This document shows positions 30,160-38,804 of a stretch of DNA of 64,000 bases, piece after piece. A program made the translations under genes and the position numbers. How positions within the stretch are numbered: the first letter of the stretch is position 1; the number at the start of each line of letters is the position of its first letter. Origin of the DNA: Sulfobacillus harzensis (GTDB taxonomy: Bacteria > Bacillota > Sulfobacillia > Sulfobacillales > Sulfobacillaceae). Location of the stretch: positions 43,686-107,685 of the forward strand of contig NZ_JABBVZ010000002.1 in the NCBI RefSeq assembly GCF_012933365.1. The letters run 5' to 3'. The notes under the pieces were generated by a model, which made no database searches, had not been told where the DNA came from, and saw only the letters and a list, made by a program, of their open reading frames with translations.

Positions 30160-31683
30160 CTACAATCGCTCTAAGGTATCCTTGCCACGATGAAGATACC
30201 AGAAGATGGAGGCCAATAGAACCACAACAAACGCGACCATCCCTCCGACTACCAGCAGCGACCGTCCGGGATAGAGGCCAAAATTAATCCAGCGATGCAC
30301 AACGGGCTCTGCAGGGATGGCATAAAGGAGGAGGCTTACTGGCAAAAAGATGAGCGTGACCAACCCAAACAACTGAATGTTGCGGGAATCCCGCCGGGCG
30401 GCGGCTTCGCGCACTTCGCTGTCTTTTTCGCGGGCGAGGTCGGCTAAATAGTTGTCAATATCATGGACCTCTTCCTTGAGGTCATTGTACATGCGTACCA
30501 CGTGGAATTCTTCCTGCCAGCGCATATAGATATGGTTGCGCTCTTCGCTGACAGAGGCCTGACTAAAGTAGCAGCGCGAGGTAAAGTCATAAATCTCCTC
30601 TCGCAACTGGCGCAGTTCGGCCCCCCGTTCTGGGGAGAGTCCGGCTTGGGCGGCGGCCATGGCATACCGAATGATGCTGAGCCGTTGGTGAAAGGGAATC
30701 AGCATCATGTCAAAGTAACTGGTGCGAAAGGATTCCATCGCCGGCGCCGGCTGACCAGCAAAGTGTTCCAGGCCATTTTGGTAGGCGAGAATGAATCCCC
30801 CATCCAAGCTTTGACTATGGATGACGTTGTGATAAGGGACATAGTGATGCTGGGCGTCCTCCATGTGGATTTGCGAAAATGTGCTGATGTTGTTGGGGGT
30901 ATAGGTCTTTCGCAGAATGGTCAAGTGATGTTCGGCAAACTCTTGAAACCGCCGGTCGAGCCACCCCGAATTTTCAGCAGACCGGGGATGGAGCAGCAAA
31001 GCACCGTAGATGGGCAGGAAGCGACCGGCCATAGGCGTAATGACCACGGGACTGTGGGACGTGGAAAAGGTTCCGAGGAGGTCATCAATCAAGCGCCGCA
31101 TGGTTAGCACACCTCGCTGTTGACATAGGCCGGCAATGCTGAAGGCGTTTGAGGTGGCGGTGCCGCGCGGTTTCTCCAGATGAAACGGGGCCCCATTGAC
31201 AAATGAGGCGAGACGCGCGTTCATCTCCTCTACCTGGTCGATGGCGATTTTGGAGACATCGTCCGGCTGAATTTCAATCGCTAAACAGGCGACCCCATTA
31301 AAAAACACGTGCAGCGTCACATCGCGAATGCAAAATCGAAGCTCCTGCGCTGGGTCCTCTTCAAATACATAGACAGCCTGGGGCATGAGGCATACTTCAT
31401 GTAAGACAAAGCGTTGATGAATGGACGGCTCCGTTAGATACTGCTGGACGTAGGGCAAAAAGTTGTCCAGCTCCCGGTCCCCGAAGGGACGAGGATGCCA
31501 GATTACGGGATGGTGGACATCCGACATCAAGACCTGGACAAAATCTTGGCCCGAGGCCTGAACTTTTGGCGTCTCGCGGTGGATAAAGAGAAAGGGATAC
31601 AAAAATTTAGACCATGTGTCGGCAACCGACCACAGCGAATTGTCTGTCGTTCTATCTAAACTCTTGGGTTCCGTGGATGACAT
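30160..31683 (-). CDS. CorA-like membrane protein lacking the GMN motif
   Basis: 507 aa. A large cytoplasmic N-region leads to a charged helix (DLKEEVHDIDNYLADLAREKDSEVREAAARRDSRN) and two C-terminal membrane helices. The first helix, LFGLVTLIFLPVSLLLYAIPAEP, resembles the CorA pore helix LTxIFLPxTxxxGxxGMN, but the GMN signature is replaced. N-terminal blocks such as VLHEVCLMPQAVYVFEED are not recognised. Possibly a divergent ion channel or a sensor using the CorA fold. GGGGGGGAAA precedes the ATG. Confidence 0.6.
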   Translation of the reverse strand: MSSTEPKSLDRTTDNSLWSVADTWSKFLYPFLFIHRETPKVQASGQDFVQVLMSDVHHPVIWHPRPFGDRELDNFLPYVQQYLTEPSIHQRFVLHEVCLMPQAVYVFEEDPAQELRFCIRDVTLHVFFNGVACLAIEIQPDDVSKIAIDQVEEMNARLASFVNGAPFHLEKPRGTATSNAFSIAGLCQQRGVLTMRRLIDDLLGTFSTSHSPVVITPMAGRFLPIYGALLLHPRSAENSGWLDRRFQEFAEHHLTILRKTYTPNNISTFSQIHMEDAQHHYVPYHNVIHSQSLDGGFILAYQNGLEHFAGQPAPAMESFRTSYFDMMLIPFHQRLSIIRYAMAAAQAGLSPERGAELRQLREEIYDFTSRCYFSQASVSEERNHIYMRWQEEFHVVRMYNDLKEEVHDIDNYLADLAREKDSEVREAAARRDSRNIQLFGLVTLIFLPVSLLLYAIPAEPVVHRWINFGLYPGRSLLVVGGMVAFVVVLLASIFWYLHRGKDTLERL

Positions 31684-31793
31684 GGGATTTCCCCCCCAAA
31701 CCCTTTGGCGCTATTATCCCACGGTGCGGTTACTCATCATCAGAAGCGGACACGAATGGTTGGACACAGCGCGTGAGTGGGATTGATTAACAC

Positions 31794-31823
31794 TTGAATG
31801 GCTGAATGGCGTCATAGTATAAT
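31794..31823 (+). promoter_or_regulatory. tRNA-Thr promoter
   Basis: TTGAAT (31794-31799), 18-base spacer, TATAAT (31818-31823), ending 11 bp before the mature tRNA 5' end. Confidence 0.65.
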
Positions 31824-31834
31824 ACCATTCGATT

Positions 31835-31910
<76 letters not shown>

Positions 31911-31958
31911 TTTTTGTCCCCGTGGAGACATTATGTTGCTATTGGGCCATTTTTTGCG

Positions 31959-33065
31959 ATGAGAATCTTGATAGCGCCCGATCGCTTCCATCCCACCATG
32001 AAAGCTTTGGCTGTGGCGCAGGCCATGGCGCGCGGCTTACAACCAGTATTTCCTCATGACGAATTGCTCATGTATCCATGGTCCAGCGGCGGAGCTGGGA
32101 CGACCGATTTGGCCGTGCGGTATGGCAAAGGCCGCGTTCGCCATGAACGCCTGGTTTTGCCAACCGGCCGACCTCGGGACGTGAAATGGGCTTGGTTGCC
32201 GGACGGCACCGTTATTTTTGACGCTAAAGACGCCCTAGGTGCGCCCGATGGTCCTAATCCTCTGCGTCATACATATCATGACAGTTACCCGTTGGGCGCC
32301 ATGATTCGTTCACTGCTCAGGTATCAGCCCCGGCAAATGGTTATCGCCTTAGGCGACGTACTGACGGCGGATGGCGGCCATGGTCTTCTGCAGGCTTTCG
32401 GCGTTCAACCATTGGATGATAAAGGGGATGCCTTGGCTAAAGGCATCCGTCCGCTTCTCCATCTGGAGGAGGTGCGATTTGATGATATGGACCCGCCCGC
32501 CATTCCCATTGTTGCCTTAACAGATGAGATGGTCAGTTGGAATGACCGTGTAAAACGGGAGGATTTTCGACTAGACTTAATTTATGGGGGATTGCTGGAT
32601 GCCTCCCACCGGTTCGGCGATTTGCTTGCGGAGCACATTGCAATGCCGCTCAGGGGTCTGCCCGGGACTGGGGTGGGGGGCGGACTGGGAATAGCCCTGG
32701 CGTTCTTGGGCTCGCAATTTCGGCCAGGTGCTGAATATTTGGCCGAGTTGGCGTCCATGACGGAGATTATGTGGCAGGTGGATTGGGTAATGACGGGCGG
32801 GGCGATGTTGAGCGAGGGGGGGCTTAATGGTGCGGTCGGAATGATGGCGCGGATGGCCCGGGACGCTGGGGTGCCAGCGGTGGCGCTGACCCTGGAAATG
32901 CGCACGGGGTACGCCGCCTTGTATGGTGCGGGGTTATCCGGCATCTATTCCGTTCTTGACCGGCCGCGAAGCCTGAAGGAGGCTCAACGGTCCCTGCCAT
33001 CTTTGATTGAAAAAGCCGCCTGGAGAATAGGCATGTGGATGCAAGCCATGTCTGATCCCTCGTGA
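31959..33065 (+). CDS. glxK: Glycerate kinase (GarK/GlxK type)
   Basis: 368 aa opening MRILIAPDRFHPTMKALAVAQAMARGL, the family pattern of a Lys-containing N-terminus. Later blocks are VIALGDVLTADGGHGLLQAFG, GTGVGGGLGIALAFLG and DWVMTGGAMLSEGG. It phosphorylates D-glycerate, linking glyoxylate-type metabolism to glycolysis. The ribosome site is weak. The DRFHP in place of the usual DSFKG is a mild departure. Confidence 0.85.
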   Translation: MRILIAPDRFHPTMKALAVAQAMARGLQPVFPHDELLMYPWSSGGAGTTDLAVRYGKGRVRHERLVLPTGRPRDVKWAWLPDGTVIFDAKDALGAPDGPNPLRHTYHDSYPLGAMIRSLLRYQPRQMVIALGDVLTADGGHGLLQAFGVQPLDDKGDALAKGIRPLLHLEEVRFDDMDPPAIPIVALTDEMVSWNDRVKREDFRLDLIYGGLLDASHRFGDLLAEHIAMPLRGLPGTGVGGGLGIALAFLGSQFRPGAEYLAELASMTEIMWQVDWVMTGGAMLSEGGLNGAVGMMARMARDAGVPAVALTLEMRTGYAALYGAGLSGIYSVLDRPRSLKEAQRSLPSLIEKAAWRIGMWMQAMSDPS

Positions 33066-33086
33066 GCGGAGGAAGGCAGGAACGTG

Positions 33087-33875
33087 ATGGAATCCTATCA
33101 GTGGTTGGAGTTTGAACGGTCGGATGGCATTGCTACCGTCGCTTTAAATCGTCCCGAAACGTTGAATGCGCTGACCGATGAACTTTTGGCGGAATTGGGC
33201 GAGGCCGTCAAGCAGGTTGAGCGGGACCGGGAAGTGCGGGTGCTGGTGTTGACCGGACGTGGGCGTGGATTTTGTTCGGGTCAGGATTTGAAGTCCTTTC
33301 AGGAGACCCCCGGAGAGCGCGATATCGGAGCCCACCTCGACCGCTATTATCATCCCTTAATCATGAAGTTGCACCACTTAGAGAAGCCCACCATTGCCAT
33401 GGTTAATGGTGTCGTTGCCGGCGCTGGGATGTCGTTAGCTCTAGCTTGCGACTTCCGCATCGCAGCCGAAGGTGCTCGGTTTTCCCAGGCGTTTGTGCGC
33501 ATTGGGCTGGTGCCTGATTCTGGCTCTACCTACTTTCTGCCACGCTTGATTGGCGTCTCCCGTGCGCTTGAAATGGCGCTGACTGGGAAGATGGTTGATG
33601 ATCGCACGGCATTGGAATGGGGACTCATCAATCAGTTGGTGCCACGCGAGCGGCTTGAAGAGGCTACTTACGAATTGGCTCGAAACCTAGCCGCGGGTCC
33701 GCCCGTCGCGCTTGATCTAATTAAGCGTGGAATAGCCTACGGGGCATCCCATGGGCTCTCCGAGGCTTTGGAGCGAGAAAAGGACTTTCAAATTGTGGCG
33801 GCGCGCACCGAAGATCATCACTCAGCCGTGCAGGCGTTTTTCGAGAAAAAGACGCCAATCTTTCGGGGGCGATAA
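33087..33875 (+). CDS. Enoyl-CoA hydratase/isomerase
   Basis: 262 aa of the crotonase fold (GTG 33084 is an alternative start). The oxyanion-hole motifs are GRGRGFCSGQDLKSF and MVNGVVAGAGMSLALACDFRIAAE, with VPDSGSTYFLPRLIG after. The catalytic positions fit PaaG-like isomerases (Asp in LVPDSGS) more than two-Glu hydratases. First gene of a run with dehydrogenase and thiolase genes, so a beta-oxidation or phenylacetate lower-pathway step is likely. Confidence 0.87.
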   Translation: MESYQWLEFERSDGIATVALNRPETLNALTDELLAELGEAVKQVERDREVRVLVLTGRGRGFCSGQDLKSFQETPGERDIGAHLDRYYHPLIMKLHHLEKPTIAMVNGVVAGAGMSLALACDFRIAAEGARFSQAFVRIGLVPDSGSTYFLPRLIGVSRALEMALTGKMVDDRTALEWGLINQLVPRERLEEATYELARNLAAGPPVALDLIKRGIAYGASHGLSEALEREKDFQIVAARTEDHHSAVQAFFEKKTPIFRGR

Positions 33876-33877
33876 TC

Positions 33878-34720
33878 GTGCGGGTAGTGATTATCGGATC
33901 GGGGACAATGGGGACTGGGATTGCTGAGGTCGCCTTGGCAGCCGGTGAGGAGGTCATTCTGACCGACCCCGATGAAGCAGCTCGGAAGCGAGCTCAGAGC
34001 CGCATTGCGACGCGTCTTCAACGGAGCATCGAAAAAGGGCGCCTTCAAGGGGAGGTAGACCTGCTTCTTGCCCGTCTTGAAATTCATCCGTCGGGACCCG
34101 TTCAGGGGGTGGACTGGGTTATCGAGGCCGCCCCGGAAGACATCCATCTCAAGCAACAAATCTTTCATGACCTTGACGACCAATATCCGGAGGACACGTG
34201 GCTCGCCAGCAACACCTCCTCCATTGCGATTAGCACGGTACAAGCTCGAGCGCAGCGCTATCCGGAACGCATTGGCGGTCTGCACTTTTTTAATCCGGTG
34301 CCACGCATGGCCTTGGTGGAGATTATCGCCGGCCTGGATACCAGCCCCGCCTATGTGCAACGGGCGTTGGATCTCACAGCCCGTTGGGGAAAAACCGGGG
34401 TCGCGGTGCCGGATCGACCGGGATTTTTAGTCAACCGGGTTGCCCGCCCCTACTACTTGGAGGCACTGCGCATGGTTGATGAGGGGGTGGCGCCGCTTGA
34501 AACAGTGGATGCCGTAATGGAGGGCGTCGGTTTTCCCATGGGCCCGTTTCGGGTCATGGATTTGGTGGGCATTGATGTCAACTTATCGGTGACTCGAGCG
34601 GTTTACGAGCAGACATCGTACGATGACCGCTATCGGCCGCACCCTCTACAGGAGCGCCTGGTCGAGCGGGGCCGATTGGGACGAAAGAGCGGACGGGGGT
34701 TCTATTCCTATGACGCGTGA
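33878..34720 (+). CDS. 3-hydroxyacyl-CoA dehydrogenase
   Basis: 280 aa; NAD-dependent oxidation of 3-hydroxyacyl-CoA. Rossmann start MRVVIIGSGTMGTGIAEVALAAG, then WVIEAAPEDIHLKQQIF, SNTSSIAISTV and GGLHFFNPVPRMALVEII with the catalytic His. The C-domain ends RLGRKSGRGFYSY. Its size matches the short 3-hydroxybutyryl-CoA dehydrogenase class. GTG start; the next gene overlaps it by 11 nt. Confidence 0.92.
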   Translation: MRVVIIGSGTMGTGIAEVALAAGEEVILTDPDEAARKRAQSRIATRLQRSIEKGRLQGEVDLLLARLEIHPSGPVQGVDWVIEAAPEDIHLKQQIFHDLDDQYPEDTWLASNTSSIAISTVQARAQRYPERIGGLHFFNPVPRMALVEIIAGLDTSPAYVQRALDLTARWGKTGVAVPDRPGFLVNRVARPYYLEALRMVDEGVAPLETVDAVMEGVGFPMGPFRVMDLVGIDVNLSVTRAVYEQTSYDDRYRPHPLQERLVERGRLGRKSGRGFYSYDA

Positions 34721-35381
34721 TACTGTGTTTGCCGTTGGTGGCACCGTCCAGGAGCGGGAGCGGTGGTCAGACACGTTTAAAGGGCGCGTTGCCTGGCTGG
34801 ATGACGATCAACTGGATGCGGCGTCCTCGGCGTCTTTGGTGGTGGAAATTTCGCTGGGACCGCTGACAGATAAACGCCGACGGTTGCGAGAACTGGCCAA
34901 CCGGAGAGTCAAGCGCATCGTGAGCGCGGCGTCCACGGCGACCGTTCACGCGCAACGGATTTGGATGGATGAGTCGGTACCCATCCTGGGTCTCGATCCG
35001 CTTTTAGTCATGGCGGGTGGCAGGACCCAGACGGTAAGCGGCTCAGACGACATGCTGCCATGGCTACACGACCTTTGGCCCGATTGGGCTTTTCGGAGGG
35101 TGGATGACACCGTAGGCCTAATCTTTTCCCGGGAAATACTGCCGATTATCAACGAGGCGGCGGCATTTTTTGAACAGGGGCTTACGGCTCGCGATATCGA
35201 TCAGGGAGTCCGTCTAGGTCTCAATTATCCCCGAGGCCCCATTCAGTGGGCGGAACATTTTGGGTGGCCCGCCGTCTATTGGGGCCTTCGTGCGCTTGAG
35301 GATATGTACGGTCCGCGGTTTCGTCCCCATCCCTGGATACGCCGTGAGGTAGGGAGCTCGTTAGTGGAACGGGAGGAATAG
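34710..35381 (+). CDS. Detached 3-hydroxyacyl-CoA dehydrogenase C-terminal domain protein
   Basis: 223 aa. The last ~90 residues (LPIINEAAAFFEQGLTARDIDQGVRLGLNYPRGPIQWAEHFG) match the 3HCDH C-domain. The first ~120 look like a worn Rossmann half with no GxGxxG. Long dehydrogenases of the PaaH type carry two C-domains; here the second seems to be a separate gene overlapping the first. A Noc-like site lies at 35124. It may pair with the upstream protein; that is inference. Confidence 0.7.
   Translation: MTRDTVFAVGGTVQERERWSDTFKGRVAWLDDDQLDAASSASLVVEISLGPLTDKRRRLRELANRRVKRIVSAASTATVHAQRIWMDESVPILGLDPLLVMAGGRTQTVSGSDDMLPWLHDLWPDWAFRRVDDTVGLIFSREILPIINEAAAFFEQGLTARDIDQGVRLGLNYPRGPIQWAEHFGWPAVYWGLRALEDMYGPRFRPHPWIRREVGSSLVEREE
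35124..35137. promoter_or_regulatory. Candidate Noc-binding site 2
   Basis: TTTTCCCGGGAAAT, 13 of 14 identical to ATTTCCCGGGAAAT. It lies inside the coding region of the detached dehydrogenase-domain gene. Confidence 0.6.
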
Positions 35382-35382
35382 T

Positions 35383-36585
35383 ATGCGCGAGGTAGCAGTG
35401 GTCGCCGCACGACGCACACCGATTGGGCGGCATCACGGGGTACTGAAGGATGTACGGCCGGATGATTTGGCAGCCTTGGTGCTGAAGCAAGTGATCCAGG
35501 ATGCCGGTATTGACGCCGGTGAAGTGGATGATGTGTTGTTGGGAGCGGCCAATCAAGCAGGAGAGGACAACCGCAACGTGGCCCGAATGGCCCTGCTGTT
35601 GGCGGGATTTCCGGTCACCGTTCCCGGCGCCACCTTCAATCGGCTGTGCGGCAGCTCCTTGGAGGCGGTCAATCGCGGATATCAGGCCATCAAGAGCGGC
35701 GATGCCGATATCGTGGTGGCGGGCGGTGTGGAATCAATGACACGGGCTCCGTTTGTCCTGCCAAAATCGGCGAAGGGTTTTCCCACCGGGAACCAACAGT
35801 TGTTTGACACCACGATCGGTTGGCGCATGATCAATCCGCGTCTTGCTGCGATGCATCACCCGTATTCCATGGGAGAGACGGCAGAGAACCTCGCCGAGCG
35901 CTTCAACATAGCCCGTGAGGACCAAGATGCCTGGGCATTGCAATCCCATCAGCGGGCGGTGGCCGCGCAGGAAAGCGGACACTTTTCCCGGGAAATTGTC
36001 CCCGTTCCCATCGAGGATGCTAAAAGCGGGGAAACTCGCTGGGTCACTCAGGACGAACATCCCCGCAAGGATACCAGCCTGGAGAAATTGGCCCGGCTTC
36101 GCCCCGCTTTTCGCCAGGGGGGAACGGTCACCGCGGGCAACGCATCTGGCATAAACGACGGCGCGGCGGCGGTCGTGTTGATGGCGTTGGACCAGGCGGA
36201 GGCGCGGGGTATTCGGCCTATGGCCGTCATCCGCGGCACCGGGGTAGCCGGCGTTGATCCCGCGATTATGGGCTATGGACCGGTGCCGGCCAGCCAAAGG
36301 GCCCTTCAGCGCGCTGGATGGACGTTGGATGACATTGAGCAGGTGGAGTTGAACGAAGCCTTTGCGGCGCAGGTGTTGGCGGTGTTGCACGACTTGCCCT
36401 TTGATCCCCGTATCGTCAATGTGCACGGAGGTGCTATCGCCCTGGGTCATCCGTTGGGAGCCTCAGGTGCGCGGATTCTCACCACGCTCATTTACGGCAT
36501 GGAGACAAGCGGAGCCCGCCGCGGGCTGGCCACAATGTGTATTGGCGTCGGCCAAGGCATTGCGACGTTGATAGAACGGGTTTAG
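35383..36585 (+). CDS. Thiolase (acetyl-CoA acyltransferase)
   Basis: 400 aa. Nucleophile Cys in TFNRLCGSSLEAVN, His in VNVHGGAIALGHPLGASGARI, second Cys in MCIGVGQGIA. It cleaves or condenses 3-oxoacyl-CoA. Features such as PYSMGETAENLAERFNIARED resemble the PaaJ/PcaF 3-oxoadipyl-CoA thiolases, but a general degradative thiolase is possible. It begins 1 bp after the preceding stop. A Noc-like site is inside at 35983. Confidence 0.92.
   Translation: MREVAVVAARRTPIGRHHGVLKDVRPDDLAALVLKQVIQDAGIDAGEVDDVLLGAANQAGEDNRNVARMALLLAGFPVTVPGATFNRLCGSSLEAVNRGYQAIKSGDADIVVAGGVESMTRAPFVLPKSAKGFPTGNQQLFDTTIGWRMINPRLAAMHHPYSMGETAENLAERFNIAREDQDAWALQSHQRAVAAQESGHFSREIVPVPIEDAKSGETRWVTQDEHPRKDTSLEKLARLRPAFRQGGTVTAGNASGINDGAAAVVLMALDQAEARGIRPMAVIRGTGVAGVDPAIMGYGPVPASQRALQRAGWTLDDIEQVELNEAFAAQVLAVLHDLPFDPRIVNVHGGAIALGHPLGASGARILTTLIYGMETSGARRGLATMCIGVGQGIATLIERV
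35983..35996. promoter_or_regulatory. Candidate Noc-binding site 3 (inside thiolase gene)
   Basis: TTTTCCCGGGAAAT again, identical to site 2 and 859 bp from it. 13 of 14 match the Bacillus Noc consensus. Confidence 0.6.
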
Positions 36586-36589
36586 GTCG

Positions 36590-37207
36590 GTGGCTCGGAT
36601 CTATCTTGCCCGTCACGGAGAGACCGATTGGAACCGACTGGGACGGTTCATGGGACAACAGGATATTCCATTGAACGCTCGGGGTAAGAGCCAGGCGCAG
36701 GAACTCGGAGAGCGTCTTTACGGGGTGGGGTTTGGGGCGTGCTTTACGTCGGATCTTACGCGTGCCCAACAAACGGCCGAAATTGTCCTCGAATCCCTGG
36801 GAAGCGATCTTGTTCCCGTGCGGGACGTCCGCTTTCGGGAAATTGACGGCGGTCGTTTTGAGGGTCTCACGCGCGAGGAACAGAAAGCCTCCTATCCTCA
36901 CGAATTCCAGGTCCGCGAAGCCGCCAAATCTCAAGGAGGCGACCAGCGGATTCCCTTCCCCGGCGGCGAGAGCTTTTCGGAAATGGTCTCCCGGGCCTTA
37001 GGTGGGCTGGACGACATCGCTCGCCTGGAGGCCCGGGGTCCCGTCCTGGTGGTCACGCATGGTGGGGTGATTCAAGCGGTGTTGAGCCACATTCTTCATC
37101 TGACGCGAGATTCTTTGGATCGCATGACAATTGCTAATGGGCGCGCCACAATCGTTGACTGGTCAAACTCCGGTGAGACCGCCCAGATTTTAGGGATTAA
37201 CATCTAG
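36590..37207 (+). CDS. Histidine phosphatase family protein
   Basis: 205 aa from a GTG. The RHG signature is IYLARHGETDWNRLGRFMGQ; the second His is in VVTHGGVIQAVLSHIL; the Glu is in RFREIDGGRFEGLT. It belongs to the phosphoglycerate-mutase-like phosphatases (cobC/gpmB type); substrate unknown. It follows the thiolase by 4 bp and converges on rmuC with an 18-bp overlap. Confidence 0.9.
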   Translation: MARIYLARHGETDWNRLGRFMGQQDIPLNARGKSQAQELGERLYGVGFGACFTSDLTRAQQTAEIVLESLGSDLVPVRDVRFREIDGGRFEGLTREEQKASYPHEFQVREAAKSQGGDQRIPFPGGESFSEMVSRALGGLDDIARLEARGPVLVVTHGGVIQAVLSHILHLTRDSLDRMTIANGRATIVDWSNSGETAQILGINI

Positions 37208-38776
37208 CTCGACGTCTAACGCCGCCTCTAACAGAGGGGCGGCTTGTTCCTGGGGAAGCGCCTCAACCGTGCGGAGCTTTCTCTCAATCACACGCGTTCG
37301 GGTGGCGGCGCTTTCGATGGTGTTGCTCGCCTCTTGCAGCTTTTTCTGCGTCTTCTCCAACACCTCCCCGAACTTGCCAAACTCCGTCTTGACGGCCCCG
37401 AGAAGCTTCCACACCTCGCTGGATCGCTTTTGAATGGCCAACGTCCGAAAGCCCATCTGCAGACTATTAAGCAGGGCGGTAATCGTCGTGGGACCGGTTA
37501 CGACCACGTGGTAGTCGCGCTGGATACTTTCCCAAAGCCCCGGCCGACGCAGCACTTCGGCAAATAGGCCTTCAACGGGGAGAAATAAAATGGCAAAGTC
37601 AGTCGTCACGGGCGGATTGAGGTATTTCTCACCGATACTCCGTGCTTCCAGCTTGATGCGGTTTTCCAGCATTTTGCCAGCCTCTTGAGCTTGTGCCAAG
37701 TCTCCTGCATCCTGGGCCTCCAGTAGGCGCTGATAGTCCTCTAGCGGGAATTTGGCATCAATTGGCAAAAGCACCACATCTCCATGGTCATCTTTGCCCG
37801 GCAGTCGAATGGCGAAGTCCACCCGTTCCGCGCTGCCGCGTTTGACCGCAGCTTTCTCTTCATATTGGTCGTGGGTGAGCACCTGCTCCAGAATATTGTC
37901 CAGTTGAATCTCGCCCAGCGTTCCGCGTGTCTTCACATTGGTCAACACCTTTTTCAAGTCGCCCACCCCGGAGGCCAAGGTTTGCATTTCACCCAGCCCC
38001 TTTTGCACTTGTTCAAGCCTCTCACTGACAATCTTGAAGGATTCTCCCAAGCGCTGCTCCAGCGTTTGATGCAGTTTCTCGTCCACTGTCATCCGCATCT
38101 TTTCCAGTTGATCGGAGTTATCCTTCTGGAGGTTGGCGAGCTGCTGCTCGACGGTTGTGCGAATTTGCTCCAATTTGGCTGCGTTCATTTGCGTGAGTTC
38201 CGACACCTGGCGCATGAATGAATCTAAAAGATTTTTCTGTTGTGCGGCCATCTCGCCTAATTGATCGGATTGGTGGCGGCTTTGGGTGTGCAACATTTGT
38301 TGGGTGTTCTCTTGAAAAGCCCCGAAGCGTTCCCGTTGCCGAGAGGCCGCCTGTTCCTGGAAGGCATGGAAACTTTTCATGCCGCTGTCCAACGTATCGA
38401 AGCGGGCGCCTACCAGCGTCATAAGCTGAGACGAGAGGGATTGCATCTGATTGTCCAGATCGTCGCGAAAGCCCTTGAAAGCCGAAGCCCACTCTTGTCG
38501 AGACCGGGCCAATTCATCGCGCAGCGTTTTCTCTTGCCGCTCCTGACCTTGTTCCAGCCGGCTGGTTCTTTCCTCCAACAAATCACGAACACTTCTGGTC
38601 CAATTGCCGGTGAGAAGAACAAGCAGGATTGCGATGCCGACCAATAAGGCTGCTGCCGACAGGATGTCCGGGAGAATCACAGGGGTCCACCACCATTTCG
38701 ATATTTTCCTTATTATACCGACGATGGCACGGGACGACAGGTATTGGGAACAGTCTAAGCGCCCTATCCCCCTCAT
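37190..38776 (-). CDS. rmuC: RmuC-family DNA recombination protein
   Basis: Up to 528 aa. An N-terminal membrane helix (ILSAAALLVGIAILLVLLTGN) precedes a long coiled coil (~residues 65-270), then the nuclease-like RmuC domain with TRGTLGEIQLDNILEQVL, PIDAKFPLEDYQRLLEA and VVVTGPTTITALLNSLQMGF. The start is uncertain: ATG 38776 has AGGA upstream, but a TATAAT inside the 5' region would favour the later GTG at 38678-38680. RmuC limits DNA rearrangements in E. coli. Confidence 0.88.
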   Translation of the reverse strand: MRGIGRLDCSQYLSSRAIVGIIRKISKWWWTPVILPDILSAAALLVGIAILLVLLTGNWTRSVRDLLEERTSRLEQGQERQEKTLRDELARSRQEWASAFKGFRDDLDNQMQSLSSQLMTLVGARFDTLDSGMKSFHAFQEQAASRQRERFGAFQENTQQMLHTQSRHQSDQLGEMAAQQKNLLDSFMRQVSELTQMNAAKLEQIRTTVEQQLANLQKDNSDQLEKMRMTVDEKLHQTLEQRLGESFKIVSERLEQVQKGLGEMQTLASGVGDLKKVLTNVKTRGTLGEIQLDNILEQVLTHDQYEEKAAVKRGSAERVDFAIRLPGKDDHGDVVLLPIDAKFPLEDYQRLLEAQDAGDLAQAQEAGKMLENRIKLEARSIGEKYLNPPVTTDFAILFLPVEGLFAEVLRRPGLWESIQRDYHVVVTGPTTITALLNSLQMGFRTLAIQKRSSEVWKLLGAVKTEFGKFGEVLEKTQKKLQEASNTIESAATRTRVIERKLRTVEALPQEQAAPLLEAALDVELDVNP

Positions 38777-38804
38777 ATGTTTGTCCTAGATGGGAGGGAT
38801 CTCG

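Noticed and set aside
34767..34955. Minus-strand frame as a separate gene inside the dehydrogenase-domain gene
   Set aside because: Shorter than its host gene, with no ribosome site and no family resemblance.
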